A DNA stretch of 64,000 nt from Muricea muricata (Eukaryota; Cnidaria; Anthozoa; Malacalcyonacea; Plexauridae): NCBI GenBank assembly GCA_963855995.1, contig OY979724.1, forward strand, positions 13,763,032 through 13,827,031, given 5' to 3'. The position numbers were made by a program, and so were the translations under genes. Below, one piece after another: positions 26,228 to 37,409 of this stretch (its first letter is position 1; each line of letters opens with the position of its first letter). The notes beneath the pieces were generated by a model that was given only the letters and a program-made list of their open reading frames with translations, did not search any database and was not told the origin of the DNA.

Positions 26228-26790
26228 ACTCACAGAAACTTTACCTTAGTTAACTAACGTAACTTTAGTCTACCACTAAGGTAGACTAGAGTTACGTTAG
26301 TTAACTAAGGTAGAGTCACAGTAACTTTACCTTAGTTAACTAACGTAACTCTAGTCTACCACTATCACAGACTAGAGTTACCTTAGTCAACTAAGGTAAC
26401 TCTAGTATACTAACTATAGTAAACTAGAGTTACCTTCTGAGCATGTCAATACACAATACACAATACACATTGGGGTCGGGGGCGGTTTGTGGGCGTACAA
26501 TCAACTTTAAGTACCTACATTGCACTATTTATGTAGAGGTAAGTCTACTAAATATAAATAGTACAATGTGGTTACTTAAAGTTAAACCTACTCCCACCAC
26601 CGCCCCCGACCTTAGTGGCAGACTAGAGTTACGTTAGTTAACTAAGGTAGAGTCACGGTAACTTTACCTTCGTTAACTAACGTAACTCTAGTCTACCACT
26701 AAGGAAGACTAGAGTTACCTTAGTCAACTAAGGTAACTCTAGTATACTAAATATAATAGACTAGAGTTACCTTCTGAGCATATCATATAG
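26228..26790. repeat. Cluster of nested palindromes
   Basis: Two blocks (about 26,228-26,448 and 26,612-26,790) are built from the words TTAGTTAACTAACGTAAC and CTCTAGTCTACC and their complements. Each block is itself palindromic, and the two are direct copies of each other. Between them, 26,473-26,612 is another inverted repeat with GGTCGGGGGCGG and CCGCCCCCGACC at its outer ends and TACAATCAACTTTAAGTA with its complement inside. No reading frame of note. Strong cruciform potential on either strand. Confidence 0.9.
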
Positions 26791-26904
26791 ACTTACGTAC
26801 CTAATGGTAACCGTAAGTACCACTATTATTTTAAATTTAGTATACTTACCTCTGCCAACTATACTAAGTATATTTGATGCATATCAGTTGGTGCACATAT
26901 CTAT

Positions 26905-26975
26905 ATGGCTCCAGGAATTGAACCTGGAAACCTAATTAGGTCCACTCTAATTAGGCACCCTCCAGGGCCTTTTTT
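26905..26975 (-). repeat. tRNA-like T-arm, probable SINE fragment
   Basis: On the minus strand CCAGGTTCAATTCCTGG makes a perfect 5-bp stem with a 7-base loop and contains the B-box GGTTCAATTCC. The upstream part lacks a matching acceptor strand and a proper anticodon arm (CCTAATTAG occurs twice instead). It is therefore not a tRNA gene. Confidence 0.4.
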
Positions 26976-27014
26976 AGGCCAGTAGAATAATGCCTGTTAC
27001 AAATAGCCATGTCA

Positions 27015-27055
27015 TCTACTGAAGATGACATGTAATACTTGTCGAAACGTATAGA
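27015..27055 (+). ncRNA. Hammerhead-like motif in a Penelope-like terminus
   Basis: Order on the plus strand: TCTA, CTGAAGA core (27,019-27,025), one extra T, stem II GACA...TGTC, GAAA, two-base stem III (C-G, A-U), cleavage-type nucleotide A, then TAGA complementary to the first TCTA. It continues into TTGTGTTTTATAAAAATACT, which recurs at 29,770-29,810 and 49,145-49,170. The extra base between core and stem II is unlike the textbook ribozyme, so activity is uncertain. Confidence 0.45.
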
Positions 27056-27159
27056 ATAAAATGTTGACAATTTACGGAGTTTCAATTATTTTGTGTTTTA
27101 TAAAAATACTATATGGCTGTGATGAGATCAGGTTTCAGTTGGCGTATTGGAAGTGATTC

Positions 27160-27615
27160 TTTGAAAAATAATAAAGACCAGTGGGTCAGTTCCATCAATC
27201 ACAGTTACCAAAGAGAAAATCGGCTAAATTACATGTTGTCTTAGTGTGGAGTTGGTTCCACATGGGTTTTGATATGGATAAAATCTGCACATGATAAACT
27301 GTGGTTATGAACTTCAGCACTGTCATTTAATGAGTGTCCGTTTATCCTACTGAAGATCAACCCGTCTTTCCAATGTATCTCGCTTGTATCTTGGTCTTCA
27401 ATGTATCTTGATCTTATGTAGGACACTCATTAAATGACAGTTCTGAAGTTCGTAACCACGTTTCATCATGTATAGATTTTAACCATATCAAAACCCTTGT
27501 GGAACTAACTCCACATCAAGACAACAAAACAAGGTATTTATCCGATTTTCTCCTAAGTAACTGTAAAATAATTGATAGATCTGACTACTGGTCATTATTG
27601 TCCAAATAATCACTT
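27160..27615. repeat. Imperfect inverted repeat
   Basis: Roughly 27,160-27,350 and 27,415-27,615 are inverted copies at moderate identity. Shared words include GTCATTTAATGAGTGTCC and GGGTTTTGATATGG. A CTACTGAAGATC word similar to the hammerhead core lies in the centre. Probably the body of the same Penelope-like family. No protein domain recognised. Confidence 0.6.
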
Positions 27616-27773
27616 GAACACGCAGACTGAAACTTAATCTCAATCACGGAACCAAGCTTCCAAAGAACTAATAATATTTAAGTAATGACCGTATATATAG
27701 TTGCTCTCATATTTCTTCACTTGTATATATACCTATGATATGTAATAATTTGATTCATTCGTCAAGATGACTA

Positions 27774-29718
27774 CACTGCGACCCACGATACTAGTTTTAT
27801 AAGATATTTATGCCATACGTATTCAAAATGAGCATTGCTATTCATTAAAACTTACGAACATCAAAACAAAGTTGTGAGAAGATCTTTACGATGTTGATAT
27901 TTGGTGTTAGTCACATGGCTGAAAATATATGGCGTTGTTCCATATTTCAGTTGGACCACGCTATTAGTTTTAAAAATATGATAACACGATAAGACGTCGT
28001 TTTTAACTTAATTGGAAGTGGAAACGACATTCTTTAACCAAAAACAGCATAGGTAACAACAAGAGAATGTTTTAGTTAGAAAATAAACGAACTTGGTGTC
28101 ATAGTAGAAGGATTTTTCAAAGATTACGTGTAACGGCGGAAAAGAGGGATTCTGGACTTCTAAAAATCAACATTTTGAGGAAGTTTGCTTTGCCATATAT
28201 CTTTAAAACTGGTAATGATGGATTCCTGGTAAGCAATAATAATTCTAAAAGTACCTCCACTCGCGTCGTGGAATAAACGTTTGGAACTGGATTGCAGGGT
28301 TGGAAAAAATATTTTCCTTTCTGGGACCATAGATCCGATATAAAAATATTTCTGCAAAACTGAAATTGCTTGTGCAAAAAAAAAACAATCAGTTTTAGGC
28401 GCTATATAGCCAAATAAAATTAATTTTTGATAATCGTTCGAAAATGTTTTATACAATTATATTAGCTCTCTATCTCTCATGATCAACCTGTCTAATTATA
28501 TGAGAGATGTTAAGATGATTTTGCCTGATGTTTCCAATACAGAATTTCATCATGTAAATTTTCTCCTTACATTGCACTAGCAGAAACTTTCTGCATTCAA
28601 CTGATGCAGAAACTAGTACAGTACAATGTAAAATATTGTCAGGAAACTCGTGTACAAATCCATTTTTCATCAAAATTTGTTTCACCTAAAATATTTTATA
28701 AATGTGAACTTGAAATATTTTCTGGGAACCCCAAAATTTTCTGGGAGGTCCGATACATTTTCCACCCCTGCTGGATTGAAGCAAAAAAAATGCTTGAGAG
28801 CACAACAAGTTGAGACCAACATGATAATGCCCTAATGCTGGGAAAAGGAACTTCTGCTGAATGATTTTAGGGACCTGCCAAAGAAGTGATAGAGCGATCA
28901 TTTAGATCCGTTTTATTAGCAACCAACATGTCTTCATATGTGCCTAAATGTGCAAAAGAGACATCTGATTCCTATTTCCGCTGTTTACTCGTTTACTTTA
29001 CCACTTTTTTGTTGACTTCTTAGCCTCGTCTGTTACATACTATCATTGAATATCAATAATCTAACCCATGCATGCATTTTCCAAGCTTTATCATGCTGAT
29101 TTCGTCTGCCCGTCAAAAGGACAAACTTCCGTTGTGCTCTCAAGTATTTTTTGCCTCAATCCAGTTCCAAACGTTCATTCCACAACACGAGTGGAGGTAC
29201 TTTTAGAATTATTATTGCTTACCAGGAATCCATCATTGCTAGTTTTGAAGATAATGGCAAAGCAAACTTTCTCAAAATGTTGATGGACGTTGATCATGTT
29301 AATTTACGCATGCCTCCCATTCTTATCCATTTTAGAAGTCCAGAATCCCTTTTTCCGCCGTTCCACGTATTCTTTGAAAAATCCTTCAACTATGACACCA
29401 ATTTCGTTTATTTTCTAACTAAGACATTCTCTTGTTGTTGCCTATGCTGTTTTTGGTTAAAGAATGTCCGTTTCCACTTCCAATTAAGTGAAAAACGTCT
29501 TATCGTGTTATCATATTTTTAAAACTAATAGCGTGGTCCGCCTGAAATATGGAACAGCGTTATATTTTTTCAGTCATGTGACTAACATCAAATATCAACA
29601 TCGTAAAGATCTTCTCACAACTTTGTTTTGATGTTCGTAAGTTTTAATGAATAGTAATGCTCATTTTGAATACGTACGGCATAGATATCGTATAAAACTA
29701 ATATCGTGGGTCGCAGTG
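27774..29718. mobile_element. 1.95-kb element with ~0.5-kb terminal inverted repeats
   Basis: The ends read CACTGCGACCCACGATA and its complement, flanked by TA on both sides. The inverted repeats extend roughly 0.5 kb inward (27,774-28,300 and 29,152-29,718) with visible divergence, and the right arm has about 50 bp extra near 29,283-29,333. The interior (28,300-29,150) contains a small hairpin at about 28,570-28,630 and no transposase I can recognise, so this looks non-autonomous. It split an older Penelope-like terminus: AAGATGAC lies just left of it and GTCGAAACGT just right. Confidence 0.85.
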
Positions 29719-29914
29719 TATAATTTAGTCGAAACGTAGAACAAACAATTCAATCATGTTTACTGTTTTTAGAATTGCTATTGTTTTGTATTTTATAAAA
29801 ATACTCAGTGCCTCTGGAAATAACAAAACACCGACTCGTGACAGAACAAAACATAGCAGAAAATAAAGTAATGTACCAGCCATGTTTTTGTGCGCTTTTG
29901 ACTGCAACTACTGG

Positions 29915-30560
29915 CATTGAGACAAAAGCTGAGCTGACGGAGAAAATGGAAACGACAAAATAAAATCAACGAACTTACTTTTTTGGATCGTCGTGACTTC
30001 GTTGGTCTCGTTTTTTCATGCTGTTTATGGTTTCATCTGCTTGGCATTCTCTGTTCACACAACATCACGCTGGTGCAGTACGTAACAAGCTCACTCATAT
30101 CCAGTCAACCATCATAAAATAAGGAGAAATTAATGTTACAAACATCTGATGAACACAGCTATACTGACTCGCTTCTTAGGTCGGTATTACGACGTTTAGA
30201 AAAGTGTTTATAAGATAAGCAAAGAAAACTACGTTGAGCCCCGAACAGACGAGCAAGTTTTCCTTGACAAGTTTTATTTGCTCGTGTGTACGCGAAAAAA
30301 TGACAATTTTTCGTTGACAAGGAGCCTGGTTTAAAAGCTAGTCGTACCAGCTTTTCAGCAAGAAAACTTGCTCGTGTGTACGTGCAAAAAGGAACACTTG
30401 AGAGGGGAATTGTTTGTTTACGTACTTTTAAAATCCTCCTAAATGTTGTCAAGAAAAAATATTGTAAAATTTCGCGAACAAGGACAACTTGTCAAGGAAA
30501 ACTTGCTCGTCTGTACGGGGCTTTAGAGAGGACCAGGTAATTATTTCATAGATAATCACT
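29915..30560 (+). repeat. Diverged third copy of arm sequence 7,530-8,060
   Basis: Blocks such as CTGTTTATGGTTTCATCTG, CCAGTCAACCATCATAAAAT and AAGATAAGCAAAGAAAACTA align in order and orientation with arm A at about 7,530-8,040. Substitutions are plentiful, so this copy is much older than the palindrome. It is interrupted by the MITE at 30,237-30,523. Confidence 0.75.
30237..30523. mobile_element. MITE with GAGCCCCGAACAGACGAGC termini
   Basis: Terminal inverted repeats of about 37 bp (GAGCCCCGAACAGACGAGCA, then AGTTTTCCTTGACAAGTT, and the complement with one change). It is inserted in sequence that is uninterrupted in arm A (about 8,013-8,025), which defines its ends. Inner repeats of the same CTTGCTCGT word suggest an internal duplication. 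Non-coding. Confidence 0.8.
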
Positions 30561-33500
30561 AGGGCGAACGGCATTATTCGATATATTGCATAAATCTTGT
30601 ACGCATGTTCTAGGACAGCTTGGTGGAATATGCGTGTTCTGCACATGAGTTTTTCTAGGATTAAATACCGAAAGCAATATGGGAACTAAGTTTCTAGGAT
30701 TTAAAGGATTTTAGGTTTTTCTAGGATTAAATACCGAACACGCCTGGCATTTTGCACGCGAAAACGATCATTCGAAGTGAGACAATTTTTTTCGCAACCG
30801 CGCGTATAATTTTGGAGCCTGGTAGGGAATTTAATTATTGAAAAATTCCTTAAATTCGTCAAGCTATTTCTGCTGCGCGTTTTCCTTGGTGGGTATTTGA
30901 GGGCAATAGGGAGGAAGAGGGTTTCTCGAGGATTAAAATGATACCAATATCGCCATGGTTACGCGCAATGTTTTTCCATTGCAAAGCTTCTTCTTCGAGG
31001 CATTTTGCGCAATGGCGTATTTTTGTTCGAAGTTGTTAAAATGTGACAACTTCGGCTTGTATAGGTTCCTTCGTTCAGGCTTCTTTTCATTTAATTTTTG
31101 GTTCCTATAGAAGTTCAGACATGTGTTAAAGTTCGTATGTTTTTTGTTTTTTAAAAAATGTGGTATAAAGGATCAAATTGTTCCTTTATAAAAGGCGAGA
31201 ACCTGTGATATCCGAAGTTTTTGAGTATACGCGAAAGAAAACAAGGTTCGACACGTTAGCGGTTGAAGACAACGGCCAAAAGCAAAAAATGCAACTCAAA
31301 AGCCTGATGGATCGGACTAGAAGGTAGGAAACCTGTTATAGACTTTGTGTTTAGTTGTGATCGCGTTTCTGATTCATACTTTGCACTGTTTCAAATTTTG
31401 TATATATCAACTTAACCACCATGATGCAACAAGAACTCACGCTTATTTTTGTCATTTTGTGATGATCAATTATAAAGTGCCTATGTTTGTTTACAGTTTT
31501 GCAAATATACTATCCCAGATTTAATATTGTGTTTTATATATTGCTCATTTATTCACTCATGTTTATTAATGCACTACACTAAGTTAGCCCAAATGGCCAA
31601 GGTCAGTACTCATTAAAAAGTTCTTGCACACAAGTACTTAATGAACACCTACAAAGCAACTTGAAAAGCCATGTAGTACCAGTATATGAATATGCTTGCC
31701 GACTGCTGGTAGTAATGTTTACGGCTTAAACATTTTGCACTAGTCACTAGTCAAGCAATAATTGTAGTTTGAAGAAGTCCCAACCCAAAGCAATGAATTT
31801 TTTAAAAATTGGTACTTGATTATTGCCTGGGAGAAAATGATACTTGATGATGACCTGAGAGGGTTAATGTTGTCAATAGTGATTGGTATGGGCTAGTATA
31901 TATAGTCAATATAGTACACTTGTTTTGACACAACCCTACATAAATCACCTTTTCATATTCATTATGCAGGGGCCCTAAGGATACCAGCCTTTGTGCTAAT
32001 TGAGTTACCATGCTAAAAAAGTTTTCTATCCATCTTGCAATTAAGGCTGCCTTAATGCCTGATGAGATGGTATAAAGTATATTTGACTTCAACTATGCTT
32101 GCACCATCAAGTGTTGTTGTTTTGTATGTCATTATTTATAAACAAATCATGCATTACATTGCTATTAATAGGTGTCACCTTACCAACTAATATTCAAGAG
32201 GAATTGTAACTGCAAACTACATCCCAAATATATAATAGAGTTTGGCATTAGTAGTGCAGACATTGTTGACATGTTCAAAAAACAATTTTAATTGCTGATC
32301 ATGAACATTGATATGGCTATTGGTATATCTGCCTTGTCTTCTTCAACTATCGAGTTGAATCAAACCTCAAAAACAGGATGGATATATTGATAGGTTTTTT
32401 TACATATTAGCATATCAAATATATGCTATCAATATTCATGATCAGACCAAACTGACATTGTGCTTGTGTTCTTCAGATTATCTCCACATGCCGATATCAG
32501 CTACCCAGACTTTAGGGCAAGCTTTGTGTAGTCTTCACCCAAGCATATTTTTGGTAGTAAATGGTATTGTAATGCCTACCTTGTTATTTTAGGTTCAAAT
32601 AAAGTTGATTTGTCACAGGAAGATCAAGGTCTTGCACATGAGTGGGTTAATTGGACTGTATACATGTGTTAATATATTGCATTAGTTCAGGTCCAACTTT
32701 TATTTACCTAGTGTAACCATCTAGCAACAAACTCCCTTTGGCAAGTAAAATTGGCATCATAATAGGTATACTACAGTACACCTGTTCCCACTATTTTCTA
32801 CACATAATGAATTTATTATAGACAGTTAACTTTAATTGTCAAGGGAAGACCATGGTACCATCAAGAGCCCCCCAAAAAATATAACAATAAAAGAAAATAT
32901 ATTCAGTAATTTTAATTTTACAAAAATTATAACCACTATGTAAATATTTACATCAATAAACTATAATAAAATTTTCTACATACATTTGTTCCTGCTGACA
33001 ATGGTTGGGGTGGTAGGATAATTTTTAAAAGCTTAGAATACATAAGGAATGCTAAGAACCAGAATTACATATTAGCTTGGTCCCCGACCCTTGTTGTGAC
33101 AAACAGAAATTAAGCGAGTGAGGTTGTAATCCCATTCACTCAGGTTTACGTTCCCTACAACCCTTTTTTTGCTTTACATAATTTGATAGAAATTTCATCT
33201 TTGGCTAGTGTAATTTACACTACAATTTTAATACCCTAATTAACAAAGCATCACTGCATCAGTTGTTGGATGACCAAACTGTTGAAAACTACATATCGAG
33301 AATGTCTTGTTGTACACATCTATTTTCTAAAATCTTTGTGCCTTATTGTCTGAATGCCCTTTAAGGCAATTATGGACAAATATTGTTTACAAATTCATAC
33401 ATGTAATTTCAATTTGGTTTTATGTCTTCAAAGCATTTTATAGCAAGAAATTTGTTTTCACAGTTTCTTGTCATGACTTCCCGACACATAAACCTTGTAA

Positions 33501-33888
33501 ACAACACATTTCCGTTTGTATACCGTAGCTTGACAAGCAGACTTGCCAATATTCGCAAATATTCACTGCAACTGTCCAACTCACTTCAGTTTAATGCAAT
33601 CGAACCAGCCTTTACCAAAAGCAAAACGTTTCGTAGCACAATGTCCAGGTTAGATTCTTGCACAAGCATCCCTCAAAAACTTAAATCTCCTCATTTTCCC
33701 CACCAGTTTTGCTTCTTGTTGTCCTTATTGTGATTTGTGTAAATAAAAATTTGTCCGCCATTCTGCATCAATGATGTTGTGTACTTCGTGTAAGATAACT
33801 ATATCGAATACTTTTTGTGGAACAACCGCTGTATTTGAATACAGGCGAAATGATCGATTTTGCATGCAAAATGCCAGGCGTGGAAAGC
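30561..33888. other. Gene-poor stretch
   Basis: No gene is supported. About 30,655-30,790 shares GCAATATGGGAACTAAG and the words CGCCTGGCATTTTGCA with 33,850-33,900 (partly inverted), so it holds old repeat copies. About 31,966-32,010 shares GCAGGGGCC and GATACCAG with the LINE-like 3' end at 39,050. An ATG at 31,289 is followed by a splice-like AGAAG/GTAGG, but no downstream exon was found. The rest is A+T-rich and featureless to me. Confidence 0.5.
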
Positions 33889-33971
33889 AATATGGGAACT
33901 AAGTTTCTTGTACGTTTGCATGGTGAATACAATATACTTATTAAGCTTTGTGGAAACACCACGTAAATTTA

Positions 33972-34021
33972 TTATTGCAGAGCTTTCGATCCGTAAGCTC
34001 GGATCTTCATCAGTGCTATAA
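33972..34021 (-). ncRNA. Hammerhead-like motif, left terminal repeat
   Basis: Minus-strand counterpart of the motif at 34,337-34,386, with the same CTGATGA core, GATCC/GGATC stem II and GAAAGC. Confidence 0.45.
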
Positions 34022-34336
34022 TAATATGACTATTTGAATTCACACGCCCCTTTTTATACATAAAGTGTCGTGATTGTATGCTCGCGTGATTTAAAAGTTA
34101 ATTAAACGATCAAATCAGCTACGTCATTTCTAACGTAGCGAAATGGTTCTAATTAACCAGCATGCGTGCGCAAAGAAGAAAGAGAAATTTAATTTTGCAC
34201 AGTAAAGAGAGCGCGCCACGTACTGTCTAGTGGCTTACCCTCTTGATCTATCGTACTATGTTTTTCAATTTCAACACGAAACAATCACGACACTTTATGT
34301 ATAAAAAGGAGCGTGCGAATTCAAATAGTCATATCA

Positions 34337-34386
34337 TTATAGCACTGATGAAGATCCGAGCTTACGGATCGAAAGCTCTGCAATAA
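34337..34386 (+). ncRNA. Hammerhead-like motif, right terminal repeat
   Basis: TTATAGCA (stem I 5' strand), CTGATGA core (34,345-34,351), one extra A, stem II GATCC/GGATC with loop GAGCTTAC, GAAA, a minimal stem III (G-C and A-U), C at the cleavage position, then TGCAATAA, which pairs with 7 of 8 stem-I bases. The order matches hammerhead architecture. The inserted A before stem II is the single departure. Confidence 0.5.
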
Positions 34387-34624
34387 TAAATTTACGTGGT
34401 GTTTCCACAAAGCTTAATAAGTATAATATGGGAACTATTGTGGTATAAATTCGAAGGCTTAAGTTGAAGTCACTAACAAAGCTAGCTTATTATTGAAGAC
34501 ATTTATTAAAAAAACAACGAGGAAGAATAACTTGACATTCTAATTCCCGGGGAATGTACTACATCTTTCTATCTTACAGGTAATTTGATTCATACATGAA
34601 TGAAAATCAGTAGGATTCATTATA

Positions 34625-34998
34625 CAGGGTGTATAAAAAAAAGGAATCGAATTTCGGAGTGCTCTGACGCATAAATTATTCAATCTACAGAGAATATTCT
34701 GTTACAATCACAAAGACTAGGCATTTAGCTATCAACCGTGACCATTTTTTGTGAAATGTGAAGAAAAATTGACCAAATACGAATCAAATGAAAATAACCA
34801 ATCGAAATTTTCACCTTTGAGCATTTTTAAGGCAGCGAGAAACAACCTGGCTAATAAGATGTATTTAATTAATAACTATCTAAGATAAAATTTGTCAATT
34901 TTAATTCCAAAATGGGATTAAATTTCAATAGATTTCTAATAAATTCCCATGCAACGGTTAAATGCGAGATTTCGACCAGCAATATTTTGATCACCCTA
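34625..34998. mobile_element. CAGGGTGTATAAAA-type MITE, partial
   Basis: The left end CAGGGTGTATAAAAAAAAGG and the following TCGGAGTGCTCTGACGC match the terminal region of the element at 35,201-35,738. The right end is less clear (GATCACCCTATAAGGGGTG near 34,990-35,010). Non-coding. Confidence 0.6.
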
Positions 34999-35200
34999 TA
35001 AGGGGTGTACCAAAACCCCACAAACTATTGAGAATGAACTCTTGGTAGAATTTCAATGCCTGGCACCAACTTAAACCTACGAGTTCATAAATCATTTACT
35101 AAATATTTGTCAAGTAGATATGCATAACGAAGCGTTTGGGTAATGTGTCTGTTCATGGTAGGACTGTACAATGAGAAACCTCATTGATTATTAATATATA

Positions 35201-35738
35201 CAGGGTGTATAAAAATAAAGGCAATCGTACTTTGTAGTGCTTCATGGCGCTCAATATTTAACGTAGAAAATAATTCGTTCACAGTTCGAATGACCAGGCA
35301 TTTAACTTTTAAATGACACCGTTTTTGTAAAATTTAAAGAAAAATTGAGTAAATACGAAGGAGATAAAAATTGTCGATCGAAATCGAATTTTTTCTCTGC
35401 CGGGAATTTATCGAAAATCTGTTGAAATTTAATCCGATTTGGGAATAAAAATTGACACATTTTAGCCTAGGAAAGGAAAATTAATGCATCTTATTAATGA
35501 CGTTTATTATTGTTTCCCCGTGACAGATTCTTTTGTTCAGAGTTGAAAATATGTAATTTCGACGGGTTACTTTCATTTGATTCGTATTTGCTCAATTTTC
35601 CACCAAATTTCACGAAAATGGTGACAATCGAAAGCTAGAAGCCTTGCCCGTCCGACTGGGAAAGAATTATTTCCGTAGATAAAACAATAAATGCGTCAGA
35701 GCACTCCAAAGTTTGATTACCATTTTTTATACACCCTG
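35201..35738. mobile_element. 538-bp TIR element with CAGGGTGTATAAAA ends
   Basis: Starts CAGGGTGTATAAAAATAAAG and ends with the complementary CACCCTG. The inner part of both ends contains TTTG(G)AGTGCT. The uninterrupted homologous site in arm B (ATTATTAATATGATAAGTATC near 19,916-19,936) confirms an insertion. Target duplication is ambiguous (TATA or CATA at the two sides). No transposase. Confidence 0.85.
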
Positions 35739-36712
35739 CATATCAGTGATCTTAGTGCTTTCAAACTCGTACAATTTGAACAATTACGTCATTGTGTGTG
35801 CGCACTAGAGCCGGTGCGATGTGAACAAAGCAAGTTGTATTCCCATGGGAATTAAAAATAAGCAAATAAGACAGGGCGTAGAGACAAAAAAGCAAAGCAT
35901 TAAAAATGATCTATTGTTGGAATTTCAATAGCCTGGCACTGTGAAGAGTGGGAAATATTGATAGAGTGCATATATTAAATATTTCATTCATTAGCTTTAC
36001 GAACCTATGCAGTATACGAGCTTAGTACCCCACTTACACGGTACCGATATAAAAAATTAGATGGTTTAAGGAAGAGTGTAGCTTTTAAATTTATGGTAAT
36101 ATTACAGAATTTAATAACTACAAAATTCTTTTCATTTAAACTGTTTCCAAAACGCTAGGAAACGACTTTGTTTGCAGACAGTCTAAGGACCCGTTTACAC
36201 AGTACCGGACCGCGTGGTCAGGACATCGGATTCAGGCAGTTTGCGGTCATACTGTCTCTTACCACTTTTCTGTGATTAGCTGTTATTACATTCTGTGATA
36301 TAATCATAAATTTACAAGCCACACTCGTCTTCAAATTATCAATTTGATATCGCGATCAAGTACAAGAATTGCAGAAAAGTTTTACAATTTGAACTACATA
36401 GAGTAGCTATACCAACTATATGACAAAAAATTGCACATCAACTACAGTTTACATTGCCCAGCCTCAGACCTTGGTAGTAAGTATCAGCAGAAGCAGATTA
36501 GCTTGACCCTGGTCAAGATTCAAGAAAAATTTCCCAGCAGTTCGTTTGGAAGATTAGAAATATTTCTTCAGAAATCTTGTCTGGATCAATAGAAGTTTTG
36601 GTTTGTAAAGTTTTGAAAGAAATGGACATGTAGAAACACAGAAACTAAAACAATGGGTTAAACTTTAACCCAGGATTAGTGCTAACCCAGCTTTGAACAA
36701 CTGGCCCCAGAT

Positions 36713-36915
36713 CAGTGGCGGATCCAGGGTAAGCCAAAATAAATTATAGCAGCTCAATTTTAAATTCAAAATAACTTTATAACAATGTAATAGGTTATGA
36801 ATTTCAAAAGAATGAAATCTAACCAATGAAGTTGCTTTGAAGGTATTTTAAAATGTAAATATATCCTAGAATGAGCTGTGGTAATTTATTTTGACTTACA
36901 CTAGATCCGCCACTG
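36713..36915. mobile_element. MITE with CAGTGGCGGATC termini
   Basis: The ends CAGTGGCGGATCCAG and CTAGATCCGCCACTG are inverted repeats of about 16 bp around a non-coding A+T-rich interior. It lies next to a remnant reading AACAACTGGCCCCAG, similar to the end of the GGGCCGGTTG MITE of the arms. The sequence class resembles hAT-like MITEs; that assignment is from memory. Confidence 0.7.
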
Positions 36916-37409
36916 CAGGTTTATATTTACTTCCAAAACGAAAAGCCCATTCGATTTAGCTATAAAGACTATAAAGGTTTTAAGTGTAAAAACTCAATCA
37001 AATACTCCAAATCAAATTGAGTTTAGCTAGAGATGACATAATTTATCTTTTATTTTACTTTTTTATTTATAACATACTTTACTGGCTCAAAGTATTCCCT
37101 GCACAGGTGTGCCCAGTGTGCTGGGGTTAGGCTTATTAGAGGAATTAAAATTTTCTAGATTTATTGTCACTTCTAACAAAACAGCTAAGAGAAGTGTGAA
37201 AATCAATTAAATTTGTCTATTGTCTAAAATGCAAATTAGGTTTTCTATATTTTGCAAGTAAATTAACTACAATTCTCACCTGTTTTTATATACATACAAC
37301 CTTCAACGTTTTTACACATTGGACCTTTTTCTGTTTGATCTAAAATATCCAAATAAATTACATTTAAAAATATGTACTTTACCAAAACTTTCATTCTTTT
37401 AATTTCCAG

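Larger units (their letters stand above)
33901..34424. mobile_element. Penelope-like fold-back element with 12-bp TSD
   Basis: A 12-bp direct repeat AATATGGGAACT flanks the element (33,889-33,900 and 34,425-34,436). A short left extension (AAGTTTCTTGTACGTTTGCA) precedes inverted repeats that start ACTTATTAAGCTTTGTGG and include a hammerhead-like motif on each side. The non-coding interior is about 300 bp. The same left extension and repeat ends occur in the arm copies at 5,755-5,876 and about 18,473-18,594. Variable-length target duplications and inverted terminal units fit Penelope-like retroelements; no reverse transcriptase is present. Confidence 0.85.

Noticed and set aside
26228..26790. 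CRISPR-like array
   Set aside because: Repeats are palindromic, directly adjacent and in both orientations without unique spacers; the window is animal DNA.
26905..26975. Possible tRNA gene on the minus strand
   Set aside because: Only the T-arm is convincing. No 5' acceptor strand pairs with the 3' end.
29151..29522. 123-codon frame in the right arm of the 1.95-kb element
   Set aside because: It spans the terminal inverted repeat, is not preserved in the left arm, and shows no transposase signature.
31289..31325. Candidate first exon (ATG followed by a splice-like AGAAG/GTAGG)
   Set aside because: Only 12 codons, and no matching downstream exon or conserved peptide was found.
35201..35738. 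Autonomous DNA transposon
   Set aside because: Ends are clear, but 538 bp has no room for a transposase and no open frame of note.
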